This document shows, in pieces, positions 7,548 to 17,359 of a stretch of DNA of 64,000 bases. Position numbers and translations under genes: made by a program. Location: NCBI GenBank assembly GCA_963785565.1, contig CAWAVV010000008.1, positions 1 through 64,000 on the forward strand, read 5' to 3'. Source of the stretch: AP-15 sp963785565. GTDB taxonomy: Bacteria; Pseudomonadota; Alphaproteobacteria; ATCC43930; CGMCC-115725. A model generated the notes under the pieces. The model saw only the letters and a list, made by a program, of their open reading frames with translations, searched no databases and had not been told where the DNA came from. Position 1 is the stretch's first letter, and each line of letters starts with the position of its first letter.

Positions 7548-10500
7548 ATGGCGGATTTCGAGGTTCCAAACCCGATCCTCAACGGCCCGTTTGATGAGCC
7601 GGGGGAATATTGGCAGATCGAGGAAGGCAAGCAACCGTTGCGCATACAAGGGCGACGGCCAGCCGGCTACTACTATCGTAGTCCGAACGTGCCGGAGACC
7701 AACGAGCATTCGGCGCGGGGCGAGTGGCGCGAGCTTGCCGCCGTCAACTTGATCCGCTCGGGGATGGCCGAATGGCGCGCCGCTGGGCGATCGGGGATCA
7801 CCCGCACGACCGCCGAGTTGATCGCTTATTGGAACCGCGACGGCCGACATCCCCGTCTGTTCTTCGCGCAGCGGGAAGCCGCAGAAGCCATCATCTTTCT
7901 GACCGAGGCGCGGCGGGATTTCTTGCAGGGCATCTCGCTTCCTCTCGACGAGCCGAGCGCCGACCGCAAGGCGGACGGGTTCAAGGCGTTCAGCCGGATG
8001 GCGTGCAAAATGGCGACGGGTTCTGGAAAATCGACCGTGGCGGCGATGCTCGCGGCGTGGAGCATTTTGAACAAGGTCAACGACCGCTCGGATGCCCGAT
8101 TTTCCGATGTCGTCCTGATCGTCTGCCCGAACGTGACGATCCGCAGCAGGCTTGGCGAACTCGACCCGAGACGCGGCGAAGCGAGCCTCTACCGCACTCG
8201 TGATCTGGTGCCGGAACGGTTGATACCCGATCTGACGCAAGGCCGGGTGCTGATTACCAACTGGCACGTCTTTGAGCCGCAAGGGCTTCAGATCAGCGGC
8301 GTCCCCGCGAAGGTGAACCGCTCTGGGGTGCCGGTGCGCATCCGCGAAACGATTACCATCGCAGCGAAGTCAACCAGCATGAGGGGGAGGCGCTATCTCA
8401 CGCTCGCCGAGTTGGAGCGCCAAGTTGCAGCAGGCTTGCTGACTGTGCTTAACGAGGATCGCGACCGGCAGGGCAATCTTAACAAGGTCGAGATCGAGGC
8501 CGTGCGCTATGTCGAGAGCGATACGGCGCTGGTCAACCGCATCCTTGGCCGCGAGGTCGGCGGCAAGCAGAACATCCTCGTCATCAACGACGAAGCCCAC
8601 CATGCCTACCGACTCCAGCGGGCGGCCGACGGCGACCATGAGGACGAAGACGATGGCGAGGAAGACGAAGACTACTTTGTGAAGGAGGCGACCGTCTGGG
8701 TGGATGGCCTGGACCGGATCAACAAGCTGCGGGGCATCAATTTCTGCATCGATCTTTCGGCGACCCCTTATTTCATTGGCCGAGCCGGCTCGGCGACGAA
8801 TACGATTTTTCCGTGGGTGGTGAGCGATTTCGGCCTGACCGACGCCATCGAGTCGGGGTTGGTCAAAATCCCGCAACTGGCGGTGCGCGACACGACTGGC
8901 CGCGAGGTTCCGGGCTACTTCAACATCTGGCACTGGATACTGGAGAGGCTGACACCCGCCGAACGCGGGGGAAAAAAGAGTAATCCGAAGCCAGAAGCGA
9001 TTTTGAAATACGCCAATACGCCGATCGTCATGCTCGGGGGGCTATGGGAGGAGATGCTCAAGGAATGGGCGGGGCGCGACGATGAAAACCGCCCGCCCGT
9101 CTTTATCTTGGTCTGCAAGAACACCCGCATCGCTCGGGTGATCTACGAGTGGCTGGCTGAGAACAAGCCGCCGATCGGCATCCCGCCCGCCCGGATCGAC
9201 GAACTGCGCAATACACCCGATCGCACGATGACGATCCGTGTGGACAGCAAGGTCGTTCAGGAAACCGAGATGGATGGGAACAAGAGCGATGAAGTCGCGT
9301 GGATGCGCTTCACGCTCGACACCGTGGGGCGCGCTAACTGGCCGCTCGATACGCAACAGCGCCCGATCTACCCGGACGGGTTCGCCGAACTGGCCGAGAA
9401 GCTTCACCGACCGTTACACCCCCCGGGACGGGATATTCGCTGCATCGTCAGCGTCGGCATGTTGACCGAGGGGTGGGACTGCAACACGGTGACGCACATC
9501 ATCGGGCTGCGTCCTTTCATGTCGCAACTGCTGTGCGAACAGGTGGTCGGCAGAGCCTTGCGCCGTCGCAGCTACGACGATTTCGACGAAGACGGGAAAC
9601 TCACGGAGGAAGTCGCCAAGGTATTGGGGGTGCCCTTCGAGGTCATCCCGTTCAAGGAGAACAAGGCCGGTTCCCGGCCAGCGCAGCCGAAACGACACCA
9701 CATCCATGCGATCCCCGAGAAGACGGCCTTCTCCATCAGCTTCCCGCGTGTGGACGGCTACCGCCAAGGCATCCGCAACCAAGTCACCGTGGACTGGGCA
9801 TCGCTCGCAACCTTACGGATCGACCCGAAGCAGATACCTCCAGAAGTGCAGGTAAAGGGAGCGTTGCCGACCAATACCGGGCGACCGAGCCTAACCGGGC
9901 CGGGTCGGTTGGAAGACATAACGCTCAACCCCTTCCGGGCAGGCCGGCGATTGCAGGAGCTCGCGTTCGATATGGCTGCCGACCTGACACGGGAGTACGT
10001 CGGTCAAGAAGGTTGCGAAGCGCCTCCGCATGTGCTGTTCCCGCAACTGGCGTTGATCGTGCGCCGATACCTCACTGAGAAGGTGATCCCGGAAGCGCCA
10101 GCAGAGCAGATCGACGTGTTCCTGTCGCCGTATTACGGGTGGGTGATCGAGCGCTTGGCGGGCGCGATCCATCCCGACGCCGCCAGCGGCGAAATCCCCG
10201 AGTTGCCGATCCTCGAAAAGAACCGGGGCGACGGCACGACCGCCGAAGTCAGCTTTTGGACGAGCCGCGACGTGCGTGAGGTCGTGCGGTCACATGTCAA
10301 TTTCGCGGTCGCCGATACCAAGCAGTGGGAGCAATCGGCGACCTACCTGATTGATACAAACCCTGCTGTTGACGCCTTCGTCAAGAATGCCGGCCTCGGG
10401 TTTGCGATCCCCTATTTCCACAACGGCCAGCCGCACGATTACGAGCCGGATTTCATTATCCGCCTCAAGGGCGGAGATGGCCGGCACCTTATCCTTGAGA

Positions 10501-10667
10501 CCAAGGGCTACGACCCGTTGGCAGAAATCAAAGAGCAGGCAGCGAGGCGATGGACTGCCGCCGTCAACGCGCACGGCCGGCACGGCAGCTGGCAATACGC
10601 AATGGTCCGCCGCGTCGGCGACGTGCGCGCCGCGATCGATGCGGCAACCCGCGCTGCGGCGCCCTAA
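7548..10667 (+). CDS. Type III-like restriction endonuclease (Res subunit), helicase-nuclease
   Basis: A 1039-residue ATP-dependent restriction subunit. Walker A is at ~156-163 (ATGSGKST), the DEAH-type motif II at ~347-352 (NDEAHH, with an acidic DEDDGEEDED loop soon after), and motif III-like LSATPYF follows. Motif VI-like QVVGRALRRRSY comes in the second RecA domain. The C-terminal nuclease is PD-(D/E)xK type: EPDFIIRL with Asp968, then LETKG with Glu984 and Lys986. It would cut unmethylated DNA with the Mod protein. ATG 7548 is preferred over an upstream TTG overlapping the Mod stop, with GAGGG as ribosome binding site. Base composition is uniform, unlike the Mod gene. Confidence 0.93.
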   Translation: MADFEVPNPILNGPFDEPGEYWQIEEGKQPLRIQGRRPAGYYYRSPNVPETNEHSARGEWRELAAVNLIRSGMAEWRAAGRSGITRTTAELIAYWNRDGRHPRLFFAQREAAEAIIFLTEARRDFLQGISLPLDEPSADRKADGFKAFSRMACKMATGSGKSTVAAMLAAWSILNKVNDRSDARFSDVVLIVCPNVTIRSRLGELDPRRGEASLYRTRDLVPERLIPDLTQGRVLITNWHVFEPQGLQISGVPAKVNRSGVPVRIRETITIAAKSTSMRGRRYLTLAELERQVAAGLLTVLNEDRDRQGNLNKVEIEAVRYVESDTALVNRILGREVGGKQNILVINDEAHHAYRLQRAADGDHEDEDDGEEDEDYFVKEATVWVDGLDRINKLRGINFCIDLSATPYFIGRAGSATNTIFPWVVSDFGLTDAIESGLVKIPQLAVRDTTGREVPGYFNIWHWILERLTPAERGGKKSNPKPEAILKYANTPIVMLGGLWEEMLKEWAGRDDENRPPVFILVCKNTRIARVIYEWLAENKPPIGIPPARIDELRNTPDRTMTIRVDSKVVQETEMDGNKSDEVAWMRFTLDTVGRANWPLDTQQRPIYPDGFAELAEKLHRPLHPPGRDIRCIVSVGMLTEGWDCNTVTHIIGLRPFMSQLLCEQVVGRALRRRSYDDFDEDGKLTEEVAKVLGVPFEVIPFKENKAGSRPAQPKRHHIHAIPEKTAFSISFPRVDGYRQGIRNQVTVDWASLATLRIDPKQIPPEVQVKGALPTNTGRPSLTGPGRLEDITLNPFRAGRRLQELAFDMAADLTREYVGQEGCEAPPHVLFPQLALIVRRYLTEKVIPEAPAEQIDVFLSPYYGWVIERLAGAIHPDAASGEIPELPILEKNRGDGTTAEVSFWTSRDVREVVRSHVNFAVADTKQWEQSATYLIDTNPAVDAFVKNAGLGFAIPYFHNGQPHDYEPDFIIRLKGGDGRHLILETKGYDPLAEIKEQAARRWTAAVNAHGRHGSWQYAMVRRVGDVRAAIDAATRAAAP

Positions 10668-10735
10668 AGCGCGCTTGACACTGCGGGCGGCGGGGGCGTG
10701 AAGATCACCGCAGCCAACTTTTCGGGCACACCGAC

Positions 10736-12544
10736 ATGAGCGGTCTCGAACCGATCCCTTATTCCGACGCGCAATTGCGCGCGATCTTGGAGCGGGTGCG
10801 CACGATCGCGATGGTCGGCGCGTCGTCGAACTGGAACCGGCCCAGTTACTTCGTCATGAAGTATCTGCAAAACAAAGGCTACCGGGTGATCCCGGTCAAC
10901 CCCGGCATCGCCGGCCAGACCCTGCTCGGAGAAAACGTCTACGCCAATCTGCGCGACATCCCCCAGCCGGTCGATATGGTCGACATGTTCCGCGCCGCGC
11001 GCGAGGCGCCGGCGATCGTCGAGGACGCGATCGCGATCGGCGCCAAGGTGGTGTGGATGCAGCTCGGCATCCGCAATGACGCTGCCGCGGCCAAAGCGGA
11101 GGCGGTCGGCATCGAAGTCATCATGAACCGCTGCCCGAAGATCGAATTCGGGCGGCTCGGCGGCGAGTTGTCGTGGAGCGGGGTCAACAGCGGCATCATC
11201 CGCAACCGCCCGCCCGAGCCGCCGCTCGCCCGCCGGGTCAAGGAGCGGCCGGCGGCCTCGCACAATATCGTGCATGGCTTCGAGACCCGGGCGGTCCATG
11301 CCGGCGCCGCGCCCGACCCGGTGACCGGGGCGCGCTCGACGCCGATTTATCAGACCGCGGCCTATGTGTTCGACGATGTCGATCACGCCGCCTCGCTCTT
11401 CAACCTGCACAATTTCGGCTACATCTATGCGCGGCTGAATAACCCGACCGTCTCCGTCCTCGAAGAGCGGGTCGCGAGCCTCGAGGACGGGCGGGCCGCG
11501 GTCGCCGCCGCCTCGGGCCACGCCGCGCAGTTCCTGATTTTCTTTACCCTGCTCGAACCCGGCGACGAGTTTCTCGCCTCGCGCAACCTTTATGGCGGCT
11601 CGCTGACCCAGTTCGGGCTGTCGTTCAAAAAGCTCGGCTGGAAGTGCCATTTCGTCGACCCGGCCGACCCGGAGAATTTCCGCCGCGCCTTAACCTCGCG
11701 GACCAAGGCGATCTTTGTCGAGAGCCTCGCCAACCCCGGCGGCATCGTCGTCGATCTCGAAAAGGTGGCGGCGATCGCCCACGAGACCGGCATCCCGCTG
11801 ATCGTCGACAACACCCTGGCGACGCCCTATCTGTGCCGGCCGTTCGATTGGGGCGCCGATATCGTGTGCCATTCGACGACCAAGTTCCTCTCCGGCCATG
11901 GCCATGCGCTGGGCGGCATCGTCGTCGAATCTGGCCGGTTCGACTGGGCGCAAGGCGACCGCTTTCCGTCCCTGACCGACCCCGAACCCGCCTATCACGG
12001 CCTCAAATTTTATGAGAATTTCGGCGATTTCGCGTTCACCACGAAAGCGCGCGCCGTGGCGTTGCGCGATTTCGGCCCGACCCTGTCGCCGATGAACGCG
12101 TTTCTGACCTTGACCGGTATCGAAACCCTGCACGTGCGCATGGACCGGCATGTCGAGAATGCCGGTAAGGTGGCGGAATTCCTCGCCGTTCATCCGCGCG
12201 TCGCCTGGGTCTCCTATGCCGGCCTCAAGGACAGCCCCTATCGCGAATTGGCGGCGAAATACCTGCCGAAAGGGGCGGGTGCGGTCTTCACCTTCGGCGT
12301 CAAGGGAGGCTACGAGGCCGGGATCCGGTTGGTCGAAAATGTGCAGCTGTTCTCGCACCTCGCCAATATCGGCGACACCCGCAGCCTGATCCTGCACCCC
12401 GCCTCGACCACCCACCGCCAGCTCTCGGACGAGCAGCGCGAGGCGGCCGGCGCCGGTCCCGATGTCGTCCGCCTGTCGATCGGCCTCGAATCCGCCGACG
12501 ACCTGATCCGCGACCTCGACCAGGCGCTCGCCATGCCGCTGTAG
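10736..12544 (+). CDS. Fusion of CoA-binding domain and O-acetylhomoserine sulfhydrylase
   Basis: A 602-residue chain with two parts. Residues ~1-150 are a CoA-binding (YccU-like) Rossmann domain: TIAMVGASSNWNRPSYFVMK, then VIPVNPG and MNRCPKIEFGRL. From ~170 on it is a Cys/Met-metabolism PLP enzyme of the MetY type: ETRAVHAGAAPDPVTGARST, YARLNNPTVSVLEERVASLE, and PLP lysine 383 in HSTTKFLSGHG. The second part would make homocysteine from O-acetylhomoserine and sulfide. Both parts are complete and joined in frame without an internal stop. Elsewhere they are often separate proteins (family knowledge). Start ATG 10736; 68 bp after the Res stop, so it may have its own promoter. Confidence 0.88.
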   Translation: MSGLEPIPYSDAQLRAILERVRTIAMVGASSNWNRPSYFVMKYLQNKGYRVIPVNPGIAGQTLLGENVYANLRDIPQPVDMVDMFRAAREAPAIVEDAIAIGAKVVWMQLGIRNDAAAAKAEAVGIEVIMNRCPKIEFGRLGGELSWSGVNSGIIRNRPPEPPLARRVKERPAASHNIVHGFETRAVHAGAAPDPVTGARSTPIYQTAAYVFDDVDHAASLFNLHNFGYIYARLNNPTVSVLEERVASLEDGRAAVAAASGHAAQFLIFFTLLEPGDEFLASRNLYGGSLTQFGLSFKKLGWKCHFVDPADPENFRRALTSRTKAIFVESLANPGGIVVDLEKVAAIAHETGIPLIVDNTLATPYLCRPFDWGADIVCHSTTKFLSGHGHALGGIVVESGRFDWAQGDRFPSLTDPEPAYHGLKFYENFGDFAFTTKARAVALRDFGPTLSPMNAFLTLTGIETLHVRMDRHVENAGKVAEFLAVHPRVAWVSYAGLKDSPYRELAAKYLPKGAGAVFTFGVKGGYEAGIRLVENVQLFSHLANIGDTRSLILHPASTTHRQLSDEQREAAGAGPDVVRLSIGLESADDLIRDLDQALAMPL

Positions 12545-12579
12545 TCTGAACCAAATGCGAGGGCGCGCTCCTTGGCGAG

Positions 12580-13146
12580 TCAGCCGCCGGGGTGAGCAGC
12601 CAAACTCCAGCTCTTACCGAGGCGTGTGAGGAATGGGCGCGACGATTCGACTGCGAGCTTGACGCCGAGCTCGGAGAATTTGGCCGAGCCGCCGATCCAG
12701 TTGTCAAAGCTGGCGCGCGCGAAACTGGCATTGACCGCAATCGCATCGGAGAACGATTTGACCGCGAGCATCTCGATCGCGGTGCGCGCGGCCGTGTCGA
12801 TGCCGCAACGCGCCAACTCCGCCATCTCCTCGCTCAGCGCGTCGAACCCGCGGGCCATCGCGACGCGCGATTCTTCCATTGCGGCAACGGTCCCACTGCC
12901 GAAATCGACGAGTTCACCACGCCCTGCGCTGATCGCCGGCGCCAGCGACGAGACGTGCTGCACGACCACATCCCGCGGGCTCAGTGCCACCACAGGATCT
13001 GATTCCCTCGCGTCGCTGGGCGGAATGTGGTTCGGCGTCTCAGCCGGCGCAGTTTGTGGGACGGGCTCTTCAGCCGGCGCAGTCTGTGGGACAGGCTTTT
13101 CGGCCGGCGCCGCGTCGCGCCCAGAGCGTTTCCCCTTGGGTTCCAT
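12580..13146 (-). CDS. Phasin-family protein with repeated N-terminal linker
   Basis: A 188-residue protein whose C-terminal ~110 residues resemble phasins, the surface proteins of polyhydroxyalkanoate granules. The helical core includes ALSEEMAELARCGIDTA and SFSDAIAVNASFARASFDNW. The N-terminal part is a low-complexity linker with near-repeats APAEKPVPQT, APAEEPVPQT and APAETP, encoded by a 30-bp tandem repeat. The ATG at 13146 is preferred because GAGGA lies 7 nt upstream; an upstream ATG at 13188 would add 14 residues. No PHA synthase gene is in the window. Confidence 0.75.
   Translation of the reverse strand: MEPKGKRSGRDAAPAEKPVPQTAPAEEPVPQTAPAETPNHIPPSDARESDPVVALSPRDVVVQHVSSLAPAISAGRGELVDFGSGTVAAMEESRVAMARGFDALSEEMAELARCGIDTAARTAIEMLAVKSFSDAIAVNASFARASFDNWIGGSAKFSELGVKLAVESSRPFLTRLGKSWSLAAHPGG
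13040..13112. repeat. 30-bp tandem repeat inside phasin gene
   Basis: Two full 30-bp units (13040-13069 and 13070-13099) plus a ~13-bp partial third unit, differing at a few positions. The unit length is a multiple of three, so copy-number change would add or remove ten residues (Pro/Ala/Glu-rich) without shifting the frame. Confidence 0.85.
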
Positions 13147-13490
13147 TCCGTGATCCTCGTTCCCGGCCACGCCCCTGTTGCGCTGCATCAGGGCAACTTA
13201 CCCCGATCAAGCATTTCCTTGCAACGGAAATTGTGCGTCGCACAAGATCTGGCATGATTTGCCGGGAGAATTAGCCGTCGGCACGCGGCGGAAGCGGTGC
13301 GGCTGGTTGCCTGGTACTCGCGTTCAACGACCGTCCGGGCAATCAGTCACAGCCTGACGCCCCGAATGTAATTTCCGAATTTGCCAAAAGAGCAGCGGCA
13401 AAACTGGACAGGGTTGGCCTTTTTTTCTACTGTCGTTGGCGACGGCCTGCGTAGAGTTGGCGATTCTGTGCAGTCCAAGGGGAATTGGGG

Positions 13491-14906
13491 GTGGTCGTGA
13501 CACGGGTGAAGCGTCAGAAACGCGGCGGGTCCCGCGGGGGCGGGCCGCGTACCTCGAGAATTATTGGTGTTGTTATGGCGGTTGCCGGAATGGTCTGGCT
13601 TGGCGCTGGGGGCGCACAAGCCGCGCTCCATGGTCGTCATCACATCCGGCTAGGGACCGTCGGGTTCGGCCCGGCGCTGGTCAGCGGGTCGATCGTGCTG
13701 GACGCCGACACCGGCCGAGTGTTGAGCGAGAACAACTCCGACGCGGTCACCTATCCGGCCTCGTTGACCAAAATGATGACCTTGTACCTGACCTTCGAGG
13801 CGCTGAACACGGGTCGGCTACGGCTCGATCAGTATCTGCCGGTCAGCGTCGAGGCGGCGAGCAAGTCGCCGACTAAGCTCGGTCTGCGGCCGGGCGATTC
13901 GGTCGACGTTCAAGATCTGATACTCGGCATCGTCACCCGCTCGGCCAACGATGCCGCCGCGGTGTTGGCGGAAGGCCTTGCCGGTAGCGAGGCTGGGTTC
14001 GCCGAGCACATGAACCGCAAAGCCGAGCAGCTTGGGATGCGGAGCACATTCTATCGCAACGCCTCCGGGCTGCCCGATGCCGAGCAGCACACGACGGCTC
14101 GCGACACCGCGCAGCTGGCGCTCGCCCTCTATCATGATTACCCGCGCGACTACCTCTATTTCTCGACGCGAGCGTTCAATTTTCGCGGGAAGATCATCGT
14201 CGGTCACGATCATCTGCTCGACTGGTATCCTGGCGCCGACGGGATCAAGACCGGATATATCCGTGCCTCGGGGTTTAACCTCGCGACTTCCGCGGTGCGC
14301 GACGGGCATCGGTTGATCGGCGTCGTTCTGGGCGGGGTTTCGGGAGGCGCGCGCGACCGCGAGATGGGCGCACTGCTCGATCAGGGGTTCGAAGCTCTCG
14401 GCGTCCCGGGCTCGATCGTGACGGCGCATCGTCAGGCACCCGCTCTACTGCCGCCCGCGGCGCCCCCGCCACCGCGTGCGCTAGTCGCCGCGGATGAGCA
14501 GCCCACGCTGCCGCCGCGAGCAAAGTCCGGGCTTCTCGGCAAAGCTGCGACGCGCCTCGCCGCGAATCTCTCGCCGGTCGGCAAGGCCGAGGCGGCGACG
14601 TTGCCGCATGAGTCGCCGCATCCCGCAACAGCACCGGCGGTTGATCGCTGGGGGATCCAACTCGGCGCCTTTCACTCCCCGGCGGCGGCCGAGAAAGCCG
14701 CTCGGGTGGCGGAGAGCCTGCCGATCGCCAAAGGCAAACCCGTGCATATCGTCGAGCCGGGCTGGGCGACAAGGACCCGCCTCTACCGAGCTCGCCTGCT
14801 GAACTTCTCGCCGCGCGAAGCCCAGACCACCTGCGCTCTGCTCCACAAAAAGAATCTCGCGTGCGCGGTGATTCCCCCGACGGTTCTCAAAGTCGCCTAT
14901 CGGTAA
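13491..14906 (+). CDS. D-alanyl-D-alanine carboxypeptidase (PBP5/6-like) with SPOR domain
   Basis: A ~471-residue penicillin-binding protein that trims peptidoglycan stem peptides in the periplasm. After a basic N-terminus there is a hydrophobic segment (IIGVVMAVAGMVWLGAGGAQA). The active-site motifs are SLTK (Ser91, Lys94), SAN (151-153) and KTG (253-255). A Pro/Ala-rich linker leads to a C-terminal SPOR domain (WGIQLGAFHSPAAAEKAARV ... TRLYRARLLNFSPREAQ), which binds denuded glycan at division sites. GTG 13491 is preferred because AAGGGGA lies 7 nt upstream; TTG 13485 and GTG 13497 are alternatives. The ~300 bp upstream hold no gene and probably the promoter. Confidence 0.9.
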   Translation: MVVTRVKRQKRGGSRGGGPRTSRIIGVVMAVAGMVWLGAGGAQAALHGRHHIRLGTVGFGPALVSGSIVLDADTGRVLSENNSDAVTYPASLTKMMTLYLTFEALNTGRLRLDQYLPVSVEAASKSPTKLGLRPGDSVDVQDLILGIVTRSANDAAAVLAEGLAGSEAGFAEHMNRKAEQLGMRSTFYRNASGLPDAEQHTTARDTAQLALALYHDYPRDYLYFSTRAFNFRGKIIVGHDHLLDWYPGADGIKTGYIRASGFNLATSAVRDGHRLIGVVLGGVSGGARDREMGALLDQGFEALGVPGSIVTAHRQAPALLPPAAPPPPRALVAADEQPTLPPRAKSGLLGKAATRLAANLSPVGKAEAATLPHESPHPATAPAVDRWGIQLGAFHSPAAAEKAARVAESLPIAKGKPVHIVEPGWATRTRLYRARLLNFSPREAQTTCALLHKKNLACAVIPPTVLKVAYR

Positions 14907-14951
14907 CAAACACAGGGCGGTTGAAGACCGCGAAGTCGCGGGTAATCCGCC

Positions 14952-16331
14952 TCAAGAATCGGGCAATGCTACGCCGCTGACGGCGAGTTGAGCGGAGAGT
15001 GCGGCCTTCAGACGGGCAAGGCCGTCCACGGTTGTAGATTCGGCACGGGCGACCAGCACGTCCTGGGTATTCGAGACGCGCAGCAGCCACCACCCGTCGG
15101 GGGTGCGCACGCGCACGCCGTCGATCTCGGTCATCTCGGCTGCGGCTTGGCGCAACCGCTCGCCGACCTCGCGCACAACCTCGAATTTGCGTGTTTCGGC
15201 ACAGGGAAAGCGCAGTTCCGGAGTATTGACGACATGCGGCAGCCTGTCCCGCAGCGCGGCCAGGCTTTCCGATGAGCGGCCAAGAATGCCGAGCAGCCGT
15301 ACCGCGACATAGACCGCATCGTCAAAGCCGTAATAACCGTCTGCGTAAAAGATGTGCCCGCTCATCTCGCCGGCCAGCGGCGCGCCGGTCTCGGCGAGCT
15401 TCGCCTTGATCGGCGAGTGCCCTGTCGCGGTCATTACCGGGCGCCCGCCCATCCTGGCGATCTCGTCGAACAAAACCTGGCTCGATTTGACATCGGCCAG
15501 GATCGGTGCGCCGGGATGCCGGGTCAGCACGTCGCGCGCCAACACCACCATCAGCTGATCGCCCCACCAGATGTCGCCGCGCGCATCGACTACGCCGATC
15601 CGATCGCCGTCGCCGTCGAAGGCGATGCCGAGGTCACAGTGCTCGCGCACCACCGCTTCCTGCAGCTGCAGGAGATTTTCCGGTACGGTCGGGTCTGGAT
15701 GGTGCGCCGGAAAACGGCCGTCGATCACCGCATTCAACAGGATATGCCGGCCCGGCAACCGAGCCGTCAACTGCTGCACGACCTCGCATGTGGCGCCGTT
15801 TGCGGGGTCCCAGGCGACAGTCAGCGGATGCGATCCGTCATAATCCTGCGCGACCCTATCGACATAGGCGTCGCGAATCGGGCGCTCCTCGATCCGGCCC
15901 CGCGGACATTGCGCGGCGCCGAGTCCGAGAGCGGTCTCGCCGAGCGCGCGGATCGCGGCGCCGTAAAACGGCTTGCCGCCGAGCACGAATTTAAAACCGT
16001 TGTACTCGGGCGGGTTGTGCGACCCGGTGACCATGACACCGCCATCGACGCCGAGCGTGGCAGCCGCGTAGTAGAGCATCGGTGTCGGCCCTCGGCCGAT
16101 GCGCACAACATCGGCGCCCTCCATTGTGAGACCGTCGACCAGTGCGGCTTCGAGCTCGGGCGAGGTCAGCCTCCCATCATAGCCGGCCGCAACGCGGCTG
16201 CCGCCGGCCGCGGCGAGCGTCTGCGCAAAGGTGCGCCCGACTGCCTGCGCATCGGCAGCCGTTAAAGTCTGGCCGACGATCCCACGGATGTCGTATTCGC
16301 GCAGGATCGTTGGGTCGAAGCGATGAGGCAT
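14952..16331 (-). CDS. Phosphomannomutase/phosphoglucomutase
   Basis: A 459-residue alpha-D-phosphohexomutase interconverting hexose 1- and 6-phosphates for surface polysaccharide precursors. Features are the N-terminal ILREYDIRGIVG, phosphoserine 104 in VTGSHNP, the Mg loop DGDGDRIG, the sugar-binding GEMSGH and the C-terminal phosphate loop RVSNTQD. It lies 12 bp downstream of the galU-type gene and is surely co-transcribed, giving Glc-6-P to UDP-glucose in one operon. The AlgC/ManB type cannot be separated from Pgm by sequence alone. Confidence 0.95.
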   Translation of the reverse strand: MPHRFDPTILREYDIRGIVGQTLTAADAQAVGRTFAQTLAAAGGSRVAAGYDGRLTSPELEAALVDGLTMEGADVVRIGRGPTPMLYYAAATLGVDGGVMVTGSHNPPEYNGFKFVLGGKPFYGAAIRALGETALGLGAAQCPRGRIEERPIRDAYVDRVAQDYDGSHPLTVAWDPANGATCEVVQQLTARLPGRHILLNAVIDGRFPAHHPDPTVPENLLQLQEAVVREHCDLGIAFDGDGDRIGVVDARGDIWWGDQLMVVLARDVLTRHPGAPILADVKSSQVLFDEIARMGGRPVMTATGHSPIKAKLAETGAPLAGEMSGHIFYADGYYGFDDAVYVAVRLLGILGRSSESLAALRDRLPHVVNTPELRFPCAETRKFEVVREVGERLRQAAAEMTEIDGVRVRTPDGWWLLRVSNTQDVLVARAESTTVDGLARLKAALSAQLAVSGVALPDS

Positions 16332-16343
16332 CGGCGTCTCCGC

Positions 16344-17216
16344 TTACAAATAGGTCTTCAGGACCCGGCGCAGATCTTGCCCGAGTTCCGGATGCTTCAA
16401 CCCCAGCGCGATCGTTGCTTCGAGAAAACCGAGCTTGTCGCCGCAATCGAAACGTTTGCCCTCGAAGCGGAGCCCGTGAAAGGCTTGACCGTCGTCGATC
16501 AGGCGGGCGAGGGCATCGGTCAGCTGGATCTCGCCGCCGCTGCCGGCCTCGGCACGGGCGAGATGCTCGAACACCTCAGGCTGAATGATGTAGCGGCCGA
16601 TGATCGTTAATGTCGACGGCGCCGCTGCCGGTTGGGGCTTCTCGACGACACCCTGCGCCCGGACCAGCCGGCCATCGTCGGAGACGACGTCGAGCACGCC
16701 ATAGCGTCGGGTCTGCTCGCGCGGCACCTCGGTCACCGCCACCAGGTTGCCGCCGGTCTCGCCATAAGCCGCAACCATCTGCGCCAAGCACGGCGTGTCG
16801 CATACCATCAAATCGTCGGCGAGCAACACGGCGAAAGGCTCGTCGCCGACGAGACCACGCGCGCACCATACGGCATGGCCGAGGCCGAGCGGCATCTGCT
16901 GCCGCGTATAAGCGATCTGTCCGGGCTCGGGTAGCCCCGCCTCCAGCTCTTCGAGCAGATCAGTCTTACCGCGCTCGCGTAAGGTTGCTTCGAGCTCGAA
17001 GGCTCGGTCGAAATGATCGTCGATCGCACTCTTCGCGCGGCCCGTGACAAAAAAGAACTGCTCGATGCCCGCGGCCTTGGCCTCTTCGACCGCGTAGTAA
17101 ATCAACGGCTTGTCAACAATCGGCAACATTTCCTTGGGCATCGCCTTGGTCGCCGGAAGGAACCGGGTCCCAAGCCCCGCGACGGGGAAAACGGCTTTGC
17201 GGACGCGTTTGTGCAT
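16344..17216 (-). CDS. galU: UTP-glucose-1-phosphate uridylyltransferase
   Basis: A 290-residue nucleotidyltransferase making UDP-glucose from UTP and Glc-1-P. The start MHKRVRKAVFPVAGLGTRFL contains the nucleotide-binding GLGTRFLP loop; then ATKAMPKEMLPIVDKPLI, the metal site LLADD, VEKP, and the C-terminal RFDCGDKLGFLEA are all present. Length and motifs are textbook GalU. It is the first gene of the two-gene operon with the phosphohexomutase. Confidence 0.96.
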   Translation of the reverse strand: MHKRVRKAVFPVAGLGTRFLPATKAMPKEMLPIVDKPLIYYAVEEAKAAGIEQFFFVTGRAKSAIDDHFDRAFELEATLRERGKTDLLEELEAGLPEPGQIAYTRQQMPLGLGHAVWCARGLVGDEPFAVLLADDLMVCDTPCLAQMVAAYGETGGNLVAVTEVPREQTRRYGVLDVVSDDGRLVRAQGVVEKPQPAAAPSTLTIIGRYIIQPEVFEHLARAEAGSGGEIQLTDALARLIDDGQAFHGLRFEGKRFDCGDKLGFLEATIALGLKHPELGQDLRRVLKTYL

Positions 17217-17359
17217 GAAGGCCTCGATTACGTACTCCGGCGGCTCGGGATAAGATTTATGCCATCAGGCTCCGTCCGGCAAACTGTGCGACCGGACATG
17301 CTAACGTCTGGCCTGCCCGGTGGTCCCCAAACGTGAGGGCAACCGAAAGGAGGACCGAG

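Noticed and set aside
12580..13188. The upstream ATG for the phasin-family gene
   Set aside because: The ATG at 13146 has a better-placed GAGGA ribosome binding site.
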